Assembly: GCF_018446385.1 (NCBI RefSeq)
Contig: NC_055996.1
Location: 131,054,532-131,118,531 of the forward strand
Reading direction: 5' to 3'
Source: Zingiber officinale
Taxonomy: Eukaryota > Streptophyta > Magnoliopsida > Zingiberales > Zingiberaceae
DNA length: 64,000 nt
The notes under the pieces: generated by a model
The model's input: only the letters and a program-made list of their open reading frames with translations
The model's database searches: none
What the model was told of the DNA's origin: nothing
Shown here: positions 10,346-20,854 of the stretch, one piece after another
Layout of the letters: each line of letters begins with the position of its first letter
Numbering within the stretch: the stretch's first letter is position 1
Translations under genes and position numbers: made by a program

Positions 10346-11376
10346 TGTTATCGTCTCAAAGCCATGAAAAAATACGAGAAAGGAGGGCTCGTTGAGAAAG
10401 AGAAGTCCGAGTGAGTAGAAAATGTCATCAGAATTTTTATTAAACTGATTGTTATTGAAATATCGGTTTAAGGAAAGGATTATTGATAAAATTTCATGAG
10501 TGAGGTAGTGGATAAATGAGTTAGCAAAGAAAATTAACATGGGTTAATTAATAGTGAAAGATAGTAGTTATAAAAATTATTCATGTTCAATGTATTTGAC
10601 GATATGTGGTTAAGTTGGTGGATCGATGTGAGATAACAAGAGAATTGTTGAATTGTGGAGTTAATAATTAATATTGAAGAGTTAGTTGTAGCAAACAACC
10701 GAAAAAGGGGGTTATGTATTAACTTATAAATAAGCAATTTGTTATCAACGAAACACATTTAAAATTATTTTATCTTCCTAGTCTATCCTCCATCTTCTAC
10801 TGTAAAACTTTTGGATTTTGTATCATGTGTGAATTTACTAGATTTTCTATATATAATCCATTACTTATTAAAAATTTATCTATTTGCCATTAAAAAATTA
10901 ATGCGACATTATGCTAAATCAACAAAGTTATCATTATAAAACATTAACTTTTTTCATTATGTAGAATATATTCATATCAGAATGTGTTAAATTAATTTCA
11001 TGCATATGTATGGTCAAAATAAGATCATTAAAAAAATCTCGAGCCCAAATTCAGCCATTTTCCAAAAGAAAAAGTTCATGTTTTAAAATAATTAAGAACT
11101 CACAGATTATGAAAACCTTTCTCAGTTCATATTTTCCAAAGTTGACAGATATTTACACCAAAAAAAAACATCTTTTGACTCCAAATGTATGAATGCAGGG
11201 ATGAAGGGACACTTTGCTGATCCACACAATTGCAGAATGTGTTCTTCATGTTAATTATCAAGAAGACTTTGCGTGTGAATATCTGTATATTAAGTTTGAC
11301 TTTTCACAGTCCATTGTGGATACATTAATAAAAGTAACAAAGTTTCCAAGCCGACTTATCCCTCAATCTCACTCAA

Positions 11377-11379
<3 letters not shown>
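10346..11379. other. AT-rich intergenic DNA, no gene seen
   Basis: Short open frames only, none with a recognisable domain. No terminal repeats were recognised. Confidence 0.5.

Positions 11380-11433
<54 letters not shown>
11380..11433. repeat. (AT)27 microsatellite
   Basis: An uninterrupted AT dinucleotide run of 54 bases. Confidence 0.98.
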
Positions 11434-11437
<4 letters not shown>

Positions 11438-11541
11438 CTTTGCCTTTTCCTCACAATTAACATTTGCTGTTCTTCTTTGGCAGTATACTGGAGTAGATCA
11501 ACTGTGTCATCTGCAGTTATATGCATGCCTTCTGATATAGA

Positions 11542-11549
11542 GAGGTAGA
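11542..11549. repeat. hAT target site duplication, left (GAGGTAGA)
   Basis: It matches 17311-17318 at 7 of 8 bases. Confidence 0.7.
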
Positions 11550-11619
11550 TAGGAATGTAAATTAATCAAATGGTTTATGAGTTATTCGAAATATGATTCG
11601 GTAAAAAATTCGTTTGAGT

Positions 11620-12060
11620 TCGTTCGTTTATCTTATTGAGCCGAGTTCGAGCTCGAGCTCGATTTCAAATTCGACAGTTTTATCAAGCCGAGCTCGAGCT
11701 TAAGGATATTCAGCTCGTGAGGTCGCGAACACATTCGTTTTTAGGCTCGCGAGTTCGGGTTCGAGTTCGAGCTCGAGCTCGGCTGGTTTAAAGGGCTCGG
11801 GCTCGGCTCGTTTAAAGGGCTCGGGATCGGCTCGCTTAAAGGGCTCGCAAACATGTTCGTTTATACGTTTGTGAACTCGGGCTTGAGCTCGGCTCGATTA
11901 AAGGGCTCACGAATATATTCATTTATAGGCTCATCAACTCAGCTCATTTATGGTGACACGCAAATATGTTCGTTTATATGGATTACAAGCTCAAGCTCGA
12001 ATTTAGTTCGTTTATTTGCTTATTCATGAATATGCTCGCCTGTATGGCTTGTAAGCGAGC
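11620..12060. repeat. Left subterminal GAGCTC-rich repeats of the hAT element
   Basis: Dense, irregular repeats of GAGCTCGAGCTCG, GGGCTCGGGCTCGGCTCG, AAAGGGCTCG and TTCGTTTATAGGCTCG. They are degenerate palindromes on both strands. The equivalent block at the right end is 16980-17300. Confidence 0.7.
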
Positions 12061-12199
12061 TCAAACTAGGCTAAATGACAAGATTTGAACACAAAATTTT
12101 TATTGAAATAAAGATTAATTTACACCACTTAACCATAATTTACCACAAGATCTTTTTCCCACAAAAATTTACACCACTAAGTTATAAAGTTATATGTAC

Positions 12200-12945
12200 G
12201 TTGAGTAAATTTAAAAATTATTATATTTAAATATTATTTAAAAACAAACATATTCAATAAATAAAACTAAAAAAATTGATTGATAATTATATATAGCATT
12301 TAAATAATTATATATAATCAAGAAAAATCGATTAAATAATTATATATATCAATTAAATTTACACCACACCACTAAGTCATAGTATAAATAAATAAAATAT
12401 AGTCTAAGTTTTATAATGATAATGTTTCATCATTATAATCTTAAAAATTGATTAAATAATTATATATAATTAAAAGGAGGCATAGAATAATATAATTTTA
12501 TAGGTTTAGACTAATAAAATTATCCTCATTATATTCTTGTTTAACCAGATGAATATGATTGGAATGAATATGAATATAAGGAAGATATGTATAATTTGGA
12601 TTTTTGAATTTAACTTTTAGATCATAATATTGAAATATTCTTAAAAACACAATAAATAAAATAACGTAACAGAAATACACCAACTTATTCTTTTTTCTCT
12701 GAAATTTTACACCTAAATAATATAATATGCACATTGTGACATGGAGTAAATTTACAAATTATTATACTTAAATATTATTTTAAAATTAACATAGTCAATA
12801 AATAAAAACTCAACAAAAATTGATTAAATAATTGTATATAATCAAGAAAAATTGATTAAATAATTATATATCAATTAAATTTACATCACTAAATCATACC
12901 TAATAAATAAATAAAATATTATCCAAATCTTATATATCTAAAAAT
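12200..12945. repeat. Direct duplication of about 210 bp inside the hAT element
   Basis: The segments 12200-12415 and 12740-12945 align along their length. Both start GAGTAAATTTA(A/C)AAATTATTATA, both have AATCAAGAAAAAT(C/T)GATTAAATAATT, and both end with an ATAAATAAATAAAATAT.. stretch. The sequence is AT-rich and noncoding. Confidence 0.65.
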
Positions 12946-13150
12946 ACCGCTTAAATAGTCATAAAACTTTATATAATGGATGATATTTTAGACTTTTAGT
13001 TAAATAAAATTATCTAAATAAAGAATACAGTAGTATTATACTAAAACATTATATGTAGTGAGTTTGATACGATCATAGGATGAAGTGTATTTTTGGTAAA
13101 TAAAAAATTACACGGTGACTCCATATAGTTAGTATACGACAATCTTGCAT

Positions 13151-13175
13151 ATTATATATATATATATATATATAT
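13151..13175. repeat. (TA)n microsatellite
   Basis: An AT/TA dinucleotide run of about 25 bases. Confidence 0.9.
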
Positions 13176-13725
13176 TTGATTAATATTTCAGGTCAAATTG
13201 TTTGATTCGAACTCAGCTTGTTTATCTAACCTAAACTTGACCCAAAAACTAAAATAACTCATTTATAAAAATATGTTCATCTTAACCCGAATTTGACCCA
13301 AAAATGCTCATTTTATTAAAAATATGTTTATTTAGCTATTTTAATCCAAACTCAATCATAATTTGATTGAAACCCAACTCAAAAATATTTATAAACGGGT
13401 TAATATGTTATAATCGAGTCCTTTCAAGTTGACCAAAACCTGACCCATTTCTTAATCATGTCAATTAGGTCGATCCGAACCCGACCTGAACCTAATAAGG
13501 CCTGACCTTAATCTGATTTTTTTTTTATTCAGTTCGAATTATGTTTTCGTGTTGGGTCAGAAATTATCAACCCTATTTACAGTTTATATACTAAAATACA
13601 AATATCAAAAAAAAATTGCACAAAATATGAAAATTTAAATTTCGAATATATATATATATATTTGCATTACAAATTGCAATAATTGACCTAAAAAATAGCA
13701 ATAATTGTAGTGTAGATGGATAAAC

Positions 13726-14104
13726 AGTTCAAATCTCCTGTCCCCAATATCATCTGTCCCCGTGTCTCACTCGTTGTTCCAGCTCATCGCCGATAGCCTC
13801 TGGTCACCGTCGCGATCAATGCTATAACTCTTGGGGAAGGTGAACCCAAGGGGGTCGCCATCGGCATGATTGGCGCCGAAATTCGGGTGGATCTGAGCAA
13901 ACTTTCCTCTGCCATTAATCTAAGCCCCTGCTCAGATTCGACCGGATTCCGACGTCGATCGTATCGATAGCGATCCCCTTGGGTTCACCTTCCCCAAGGG
14001 GTTATAGTGTTGATCGGGGCGATGGGCGGAAACTACCGGTGATATGCTCGGATGATGAGTGGGACACGGGGATAGAAAGATTTGGGGATAGAGGATTTGA
14101 ACTC
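13726..14104. mobile_element. Fold-back (long inverted repeat) element, about 380 bp
   Basis: The first ~140 bases (AGTTCAAATCTCCTGTCCCC.. through CTTGGGGAAGGTGAACCC..) are the imperfect inverted repeat of the last ~145 bases (..GGGTTCACCTTCCCCAAG through GGGGATAGAGGATTTGAACT). A spacer of about 90 bp separates the arms. It is GC-richer than its surroundings and lies inside the hAT element. A clear target duplication was not found, so its superfamily is open (MULE-like or Foldback). Confidence 0.7.
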
Positions 14105-14299
14105 ATAGATAAGATATTATAAGATAGAGAGATTATTATAATTAGTAGTGAGTAAAATTTCGATTAAATTGATATGGATTTTTAAAATTTAGTTCAGTTA
14201 TTTTAGAATTTTGGTTAATTCAGTTTAAAACTAGATTTAAATAAAAAAAAAAATCAAATTTTAATCTGAACCAGAATTAAAACTAGGGTAATAACGTAA

Positions 14300-14684
14300 T
14301 TTCAAGTCTTCAACGTGGCATTTGTATTTTGTGGCTAGGGTTTAAAAGTTTTTACCCTAGAATTAGATCCCTAAATCCCGATCAGGATTTCATTTGACTC
14401 GCCGCTTCGCTTCGGCCCTTCCCACGCCATCACTACTCCTCTTTGATTCTCGCCGCCGCTGATCACCTGTGAGTTTGCTACTCCGGCGGTCCTCCTTGCC
14501 CAACCCTCTCTCCTTTCGTCGTGTCTTTGCATCACTCCGTCGATCCTCCTGTCGCCGAGCACCTACCAAGCTGCGACTCAACTTCTCCGCCGAATCTGAT
14601 CCTCCTTGCTCAGCCCTCCCTCCTCCCTCATCCCGTCGCTAGATCAGCTCATCCCGTCGCTTGATCCAGCTCATTGCTCCTGAG
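14300..14684 (+). other. Probable 5' untranslated exon of the hAT transposase gene
   Basis: A GC-richer, pyrimidine-rich stretch ends at a strong splice donor CTGAG/GTGAGT (intron starts 14685). The matching acceptor is TTGATGCAG at 15274-15282, 26 bp before the transposase ATG. This inferred 598-bp leader intron would fit a promoter near 14300. Confidence 0.45.
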
Positions 14685-15307
14685 GTGAGTCCGGAGTCCC
14701 CTTGTCCTCGTGCTAGGACCGCCGGTGTGGATATTTACCACATTTTAAGGGCTCTCGTTCTTGGATTTTGATTTCCTATTTTTTCTTCTTGTTTTTCAGC
14801 ATACACAAATTCTTAGTTTTAATTGTTCCCTTTTATTTTTCATTCCCAGCCACATCTTGACAACTTTAGTTAGTCTACTGACATATGAATTTCTGATTGA
14901 GTCAAATGCATGCTTAGCTTCTGTTTTTTAATGTGTTTTCAATACAGAGTTGCACTAAATCATGCTCAGAAATCAGAATCACACAAACAATAAACATGTC
15001 CATTGTGCACGATTATCTTGTGACTCAGCATATGCACATTGTTTGTCTATTGGGACTAAATTATTGGTGTGACCACTTGTACCATCTAGCAACTACAACC
15101 AAGTCATAAAGCATACCATGTGCAATGTTACTGAACCTGTTGTGTTTTAAATTATTTGTTTCCATATCATCTTATTATGTGTTTTAAATTATTGAACCTG
15201 TTGTAAAAATACTTATTTCAATTTATTTAAGTAATTCTCTTATTTCTTGTATTAAACATTTTCATTGTACTAATTGATGCAGTTATTGTTGTTCATCTAC
15301 TCCAAAC

Positions 15308-15991
15308 ATGTCAACTCGAAACACATTGTCAGCTCAAGAATCGAGCACAACTCCAGTTATGGGAGGAGTTCAAGCAAGTACAAATGATATCAATGAAGCT
15401 TCTCAAAGCGAGGATGTGACTGATAATAATGAAGATGAGGAAAACAATCCATATTGTCGGAAGAAAAGGAAACGCACATCTCCAGTATGGACTGATTTTA
15501 AACAGATTACTTTACCCGATGGGAAGATGAAGGCCGAATGTATTCATTGTAAGCATCGATTATCAATTACTACTTCAGGTTGTACATCACATTTGAATAG
15601 GCATAGTGCTGGATGTGTGAGGAGGCAGATGAACACGACTGGGCAAAAAAATATAAGTATCATCACAAGCATTTCGGAGTCAGAAACTGTTAGTGTGGTG
15701 TAGAATTTCAAATATGATCAAGCAAAGATTGGAGAGATTATCTCTCACATGATTATTATTCATGAATTGTCATTCGTCTTTGCAGAATATGAATTATTCA
15801 ACTTATTGATGAAGAGTGCTTCTCCAGATTTTCAAAAGGTTAGTCGTGCCACTGCAAAGAAAGATTGTATTACTTCTTATGAAATAGAGAAGAAAAAATT
15901 AATGGGAGTAGAAACGGTTCAAATGTTGCTTTGCGCAGAAGATTGGTTACGTGCCCATTACCAAATCAAGAAAAAAGAGAAAGTAAGTTAA
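15308..15991 (+). pseudogene. hAT transposase, N-terminal BED zinc-finger part only
   Basis: The frame from ATG 15308 runs 131 codons to a TAG at 15701, then continues in recognisable sequence (FKYDQAKIGEIISHM, HELSFVFAEYELFNLLM) to a stop near 15989. Residues about 55-98 form a BED-type zinc finger: VWTDFKQI, then CIHCKHRL and HLNRHSAGC. This domain binds transposon DNA in many plant hAT transposases. The normal protein is several hundred residues longer. The RNase H-like catalytic domain and C-terminal dimerisation region are absent, replaced by AT-rich sequence. The copy therefore cannot catalyse transposition. The stop at 15701 is a second lesion. Confidence 0.82.
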
Positions 15992-16209
15992 TCGATATCT
16001 AATTTAATTATGCATTTATTAATTATATTTGTTACATGTCTAATCTTCTTATGTTCTATTAAATTTGATTATTTATGTTAACATTTTGAATGTTTATACT
16101 TGTATGTAAAAGGAAAATTCGGAGCTTAAAGAGATTCGTTTGACTTAAAGTCAGCCGAATAAAATTCTGTTTGAGTGGTATCATTTGCTGCTGCCGTAGT
16201 GATTGGTAA

Positions 16210-16500
16210 TCTTCTTAGCCTTCCCTTGCATCCACCAAATAAATAATGTTTAGTGTTGTTTCTCTTTTGTAATCTGGTTTTGAGCTCACAATCTGTTTCT
16301 GAATTCTGTAGCAAACTTTAAATATGATTAGTGACGTGATGAGGAAGTATTTGACATCTGTTTCTTTTAACATCATCACAATCTGTTTCTGACTTCTGTA
16401 GCAAACTTTAAATTTGTTCCTCATCTGTTTCTGAATTTTTGTGATGATGTCAAATAGCAAACAGATGTCACTAATCATCTGGTTTTGAGCTCACTAATCA
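16210..16500. repeat. Short direct and inverted repeats in the hAT element
   Basis: AATCTGTTTCTGA.TTCTGTAGCAAACTTTAAAT occurs twice (near 16289 and 16380). Parts recur inverted (GATGATGTCAAATAGCAAACAGATG near 16443 against CATCTGTTTCTTTTAACATCATC near 16355). It is noncoding. Confidence 0.55.
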
Positions 16501-16744
16501 TAGCTTACAACAAATTATGCATCTTTAGAAGTCAACTGTCAAAAGCTCTAGTAATATTTGTTGTCATTCAATTGGTGAAGTTTAAATATGTTGTATTTAA
16601 CTATTTTAACCTTTGACTATTTGACAGGAAGAAGATAAAAGCCAGGCCGATTGAGTTAAGAGATGAACTCTGTTAATTTCTTTGCTTATTGATGTAATTT
16701 TCATGTAGTGTTAAGAACTATTAAGTGTTAAGGATTTATAATGC

Positions 16745-16915
16745 ATGTGCTGAGAGGTTAAGTTGTTTAATTCTATGTTAGTTGGGTTCATTTGGCTATG
16801 AATGTGTTGACAGGTTAAGTTGTTTAATTTTATGTTTGTTGGATTCGTGTGGCTATGCATGTGTTGACAGGTTAAGTTGTTTAATTTTATGTTTGTTGGG
16901 TTTGTGTGGCTTGCA
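16745..16915 (+). repeat. 57-bp tandem array, 3 copies
   Basis: AGGTTAAGTTGTTTAATT recurs at 16755, 16812 and 16869, exactly 57 bp apart, with only a few differences between units. It lies between the transposase remnant and the right subterminal repeats. Confidence 0.85.
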
Positions 16916-16979
16916 TGTTATGTATTCATTTCTACAGATAATTTTCAATTACTGCAATTGATTTTCATGTATTGTAGGT

Positions 16980-17300
16980 GATTTTAACGAGCTCGATTTC
17001 GAGCTCGATTATATGCATAACGAGCTCGAGCTCGATTATGTGCCTTATGAGCTCGAGCTCGATTATGTGCCTAACGAGCTCGAGCTCGAGCCTAACGAGC
17101 TTGTTTAATGTTAACGAGCCAAGCTCGAACTAAGTTTGTTTAGTTTTTAAACGAACTATTTTTGAGTCGAGCTCGAGCCGTTTGCGAGCTCTTTAATTTT
17201 ATTATGAACTGAACTCGAGCTTAAGAATGAAAGTTTGAATCGAACTCGAGCCGAGCTCGAGCTTAGGGAAAAGGTAAACGAGTGTTCGGCTCGGTTCGAT
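16980..17300. repeat. Right subterminal GAGCTC-rich repeats of the hAT element
   Basis: GAGCTCGAGCTCGATTATGTGCC-type units recur about four times, then mixed GAGCTCGAGCCG motifs up to the terminal inverted repeat. It is the counterpart of 11620-12060. Confidence 0.75.
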
Positions 17301-17310
17301 TACATCCCTA

Positions 17311-17318
17311 GATGTAGA
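17311..17318. repeat. hAT target site duplication, right (GATGTAGA)
   Basis: It matches 11542-11549 at 7 of 8 bases and directly follows the terminal ACATCCCTA. Confidence 0.7.
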
Positions 17319-17483
17319 TCTTGACCTTCAAGCGGAGGAAGATACTAGAAATTGAAATACCAGTCTTCATATATATCTGACAATATTTGAATCATATGTT
17401 CAACAGGGAGTACATCTTGAGGAGATATGCTGATCAGATTAGTAATGAAATTTTGGGTCTGTAATATGCCCAAAAAAGATTGA

Positions 17484-18841
17484 GGTGGCGTTTAGTTTAG
17501 AAGTTTGGAAATGAGGGAATGATTTCATTCTCAAACTTTGTGTTTAATTGATGGGAATGAAATCAAGATTTTGAAATGAAATTCTAAAACTTAGGTATGG
17601 ATGAAACCCACCATCTCACTTGGGTTTTGATGGAATGGAAATAAGAATTAAGTTTTGGACGAAAATACTCTTAGTATATTTGTTCAATTTTTCTTTCATT
17701 TCACTCTCTTTCCTTGTTCTCTCACATCATATTTTCTCTCTCATCATTCTATCATCACATTTTCTCTTTTAACATACTTTCTCTCTCCTCATTCTCTCTG
17801 ATTACACATTTTCTATCATTTTCTCTCTGTATTCTTTCTCACCACACACTCTCTCTCATTATTTTCTCGCTCTTCATTCTTCTCATTTTTTCATCATACT
17901 TGCTCTCTCATCAATCTCTCTTACCATACTTTCTCTCTCCATATTTTATCTCATCACACTTTCTCTCTCTTCATTCTCTTCCATCACACTCTTTCTTATT
18001 CTCTCTCATCACACATTCTCTACCATTTTCCCTCTATATTCTCTCTCATCACACTCACTCTCATTATTTTCTTTTTCTTCATTGTCTCCTCATTTTTCCA
18101 TCATACTTTCTCTCTCCTCAATCTCTCTTACTATAGTCTCTCTCAATATTTTATTTCATCATACTTTCTCTCTCTTCATTCTCTTCCATCACACTCTCTC
18201 TCATTCTCTCTCATCACACATTCTCTACCATTTTCTCTCTATATTCTCTCTCATCACACACTCTCTCATTATTTTCTCTCTCTTTATTCTCTCCTCATTT
18301 TTTCATCATACTTTCTCTCTCCTCAATCTCTCTTACCATACTCTCTCTCCATATTTTCTCTCATCACACTTTTCCTATATTCATTTCTATCACACTTTCT
18401 CTCTCATCACATTTTCTCATCATACTTTCTCTCCTCAATCTCTCATTTTCTCTTATCACACTTTCTCTCTCTTTATTTTTTCCCATCACTCTTTCTCTCT
18501 CAACACACTTTCTCTTTCATCATACTTTTTCTCTTCTCAATCTCTCCCATCACACTCTCTCTCCTCATTTTCTCTCATCACACTTTCCCTCTCTTTATTT
18601 TTTCCATCACACTTTCTCTCTCATCATATATTTTTCTCACATTCAACTTTATCCTCCATCTAATTTTTTCTCTTATTTTCTTCTAAGGGTAAAAAAGAAA
18701 ATTTAAGTTCATTCCGATTGAAAATATTCAACTAACCAAATATTATTTTTAAGAATGATACTCAAGCTCATATTCATTCCATTCCACAATACTATGATAC
18801 CCATTCCCATTCCGATTCCTAAGAGAGAACCAAACGCCACC
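17484..18841 (+). mobile_element. Harbinger-like MITE with CT-rich array (1,358 bp)
   Basis: The ends are inverted repeats: GGTGGCGTTTAGTTTAG at the left and AGAACCAAACGCCACC at the right. It is flanked by a 3-bp duplication TGA (17481-17483 and 18842-18844). The outer ~200 bp on each side are unique sequence shared with the copy at 20855-22088. The centre is a long TCTCTCATCACA-type array. No transposase is encoded. Three-base duplications and a GGxGGxGTTTGG-type end fit PIF/Harbinger-derived MITEs, though that assignment rests on ends alone. Confidence 0.75.
17690..18660. repeat. CT-rich degenerate array (CTCTCTCATCACACT units)
   Basis: Nearly 1 kb of pyrimidine-rich units such as TTTCTCTCTCATCACACTC and CATTCTCTACCATTTTCTC with higher-order repetition. 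Long open frames occur in it only because these units lack stops. Confidence 0.85.
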
Positions 18842-18844
18842 TGA

Positions 18845-19174
18845 ATGATTTAACTTTCCCAACAAAGATTAATTAATTTAATAATAAATTAATTATTATT
18901 TATTATTTATTTACGATTCAGTATCAATTAAATAATAGACGTTATCGTTTGATATTTGTTATAGTATGTTTAGTTCAAAAGGTTTAAATGCAATTGAATA
19001 TGAACACTTATGATCAAGATTTTTTTTTAAAAAAAATTATGTTAAACTTATATTACAATTGTCACTTAATATCAAGTTGTTTATGTATTGCATAACTATA
19101 TATACACCATAAAACAATAAAAAAAAAAATTCCCACACATAGTAATAATACTTAAAAAGAGAAAAATTATAACT
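18845..19174. other. AT-rich DNA, no gene seen
   Basis: The stretch lies between the MITE and a 5'-truncated copia. It has stops in all frames and nothing recognisable. Confidence 0.5.
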
Positions 19175-19858
19175 ATGTATCAAAAATTGGTAGGCAGTCT
19201 CATCTACTTAACCTTAACTCAACCTGATATTTCTTATGCAGTTAGTGTAATAAGTCGGTACATGCAAAATCCAATGAAGCCTCATTTGGAAGCAGTTCGA
19301 CGAATACTAAGATATGTGAAGAGCACAATTGATTATGGTCTTGTGTATAAAAGAATTGGAGACTGTAAGTTAGTTGGTTACTGTGATGCTGACTATGCAG
19401 GAGATCATGACACCAGAAGGTCATCTACTGGTTACTTATTTAAGCTTGGTTCTGGAGCAATTTCTTGGTGCAGCAAGAGACAACCAACTATATCATTATC
19501 AAGCACTGAAGCTGAGTATTGAGCAGCAGCAATGACAGCTCAAGAAAGCACATGGTTGATTCAACTATTAAATAACCTACATCAACCAGTTGATTATGCA
19601 GTTCCAATATATTGTGACAATCAATCGGCAATTCGTTTGGCGGAAAATCCGATCTTTCATGCAAGAACTAAACATGTTGAAGTGCACTATCATTTTATCA
19701 GAGAAAAAGTTCTCCAAGAAGAAATTGAGATGAGACAAACCAGTACAGATGATCAAGTTGCAGATTTGTTCACAAAAGGCTTGAGCGCCAGCAAATTCAA
19801 AAGGTTTCGTGATCAACTCGGCATAGTACAAAGGGTTGGTGTTGAGGGGGAGTGTTAA
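19175..19858 (+). pseudogene. 5'-truncated Ty1/copia RNase H
   Basis: The frame starts inside pol at [12 protein letters not shown], the segment joining RT to RNase H, and continues through the copia RNase H signatures [25 protein letters not shown] and YCDNQSAIRL to the element's last codons (VADLFTKGLS). One in-frame TGA at 19520-19522 follows STEAEY. The position is commonly arginine in relatives, so a CGA to TGA change is likely. Everything upstream, including gag, integrase, RT and the 5' LTR, is missing. The 3' LTR follows at once, overlapping the last codons. Confidence 0.88.
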
Positions 19859-20269
19859 ATATCAACTCCAACCCAAATAAAGGATAAAACTTATCCAATA
19901 AAAGATAAGAGTTATAGATAAGATTTGCTATTTAATTATTTATTTTTCTAAGAGATAAAGATGACGACTTGGTAAAAGATAAAATTAAATATGTGGTCAA
20001 GAATGTTTTTCCCATTTCATGGATAAGAATTAGAATTTCAATGGCTAGGATTTAATTTAATTGAACGATCCAGATTGTATGAAGAGTACTATAAATACTC
20101 TACCTTGTATTTAGTTTCAATCATCAATCAAGTATCAATTTGTGAGTCAAAGTTTTTTTTTTCTTTGTCTTAGAATTGTGAGTGATCCACAAAAAGGGTG
20201 TTGTAGTGTTGTTATTGTTAGTGTAAGACAAGTAATTTATTTACTTGTTTGTTGGTCCAATTTTCAACA
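19853..20269 (+). repeat. 3' LTR of the truncated copia (417 bp)
   Basis: A purine tract GTTGAGGGGGAG precedes TGTTAAATATCAAC, and the LTR ends ..TTTTCAACA, with short inverted ends TGTT/AACA. A TATA box TATAAATA is at 20090-20097. Sequence homologous to 4863 onward begins directly after the end. Confidence 0.8.
20090..20097 (+). promoter_or_regulatory. TATA box in the copia LTR
   Basis: TATAAATA within the LTR at 19853-20269, about 180 bp before its end, where a U3 promoter is expected. Confidence 0.5.
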
Positions 20270-20609
20270 AGCCACGCCATACTCTGGAGTTTACGACTGT
20301 GAAACCTCGTCAAATTCTAATTCAGTGGGCAAAAGATAGTTGATTGATTGAAGAGGCAGAAAAAGGATTCAGATTGGCCTTCGTCGCCTGCTAAATCAAA
20401 CTAATATGGCGAGGATGATTATATCTGCTACTTCTCTCTTATTGTTATTGAAGGATAAAAGAAACTGATCCAGCTCCTTCTCGCATTCCATATTTCTTAT
20501 CCTTTACGAATTGAAAGTCAACTCTCCGATCAAAGGAACTTAAATGTTGAAATTCAATCTCAGATCCAAAAAACAGAGCCAAGGTTCCAATTTCCTTGTT
20601 TATCTAGGA
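20268..20609. repeat. Dispersed duplication, copy B (about 342 bp)
   Basis: It matches 4863-5205 in direct orientation. Homology stops at a TTTCCTTG.TTATC.AGG point near 20609, after which the tRNA-like insertion region begins. On its left it is abutted by a copia LTR end. Confidence 0.75.
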
Positions 20610-20625
20610 AATTGCTATAGGGGAT

Positions 20626-20711
20626 CAACTGTGGTTTGCAGTATCCAGGGCATGGTGTAATGTTAGCTCTCAGTAGAGAACTAAGAGATGGTTCGAATCT
20701 AAACTGGAATG
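20626..20711 (+). mobile_element. 86-bp tRNA-derived insertion (mini-SINE or tRNA retroposon)
   Basis: An 86-bp sequence is flanked by a perfect 13-bp direct repeat TGCTATAGGGGAT (20613-20625 and 20712-20724). It contains a B-box GGTTCGAATCT (20690-20700) and an A-box-like TGGTGTAATGTTAGC (20653 onward), about 38 bp apart. The right copy is followed by a T run. Size and layout fit a retroposed tRNA-like RNA without a unique body. I cannot assign the parent tRNA, and the stem pairing is imperfect by eye. Confidence 0.6.
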
Positions 20712-20854
20712 TGCTATAGGGGATTTTTTTTTTTCCATGAGAAATGGGTTACTCTATTTGAATAGGTTTTCAAAAGTACTTTTTAATTTATCCCGGTTAA
20801 TAAAAAATTTATATGAAATCGATCAATCTCTAATATTAACCGGTTTGAGACTTA

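Larger units (their letters stand above)
11550..17310 (+). mobile_element. hAT-superfamily DNA transposon, 5.76 kb, internally damaged
   Basis: The left end reads TAGGAATGTAAATTAATC and the right end, reverse-complemented, reads TAGGGATGTAATCGAACC, giving terminal inverted repeats of about 15 bp with a few mismatches. Flanks are GAGGTAGA (11542-11549) and GATGTAGA (17311-17318), an 8-bp target duplication with one mismatch, which is the hAT length. Both subterminal regions (11620-12060 and 16980-17300) are packed with GAGCTCGAGCTCG motifs, as expected for transposase-binding subterminal repeats. Inside is a transposase start with a BED zinc finger at 15308. The catalytic domain is missing, so the copy is non-autonomous. 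A smaller relative lies at 47079-47745. Confidence 0.82.

Noticed and set aside
13195-13580. Possible further hAT fragment (ACCCGAACCTGACCC-type motifs ending GGGTCAGAAATTATCAACCCTA)
   Set aside because: Only one end looks like a terminal repeat, and no matching left end or target duplication was found.
17714-18663. Long forward open frames (140 and 193 codons) rich in Ser, Leu, His and Phe
   Set aside because: They are translations of the CTCTCTCATCACA array. Such units lack stops in several frames, and there is no domain or codon signature of a gene.
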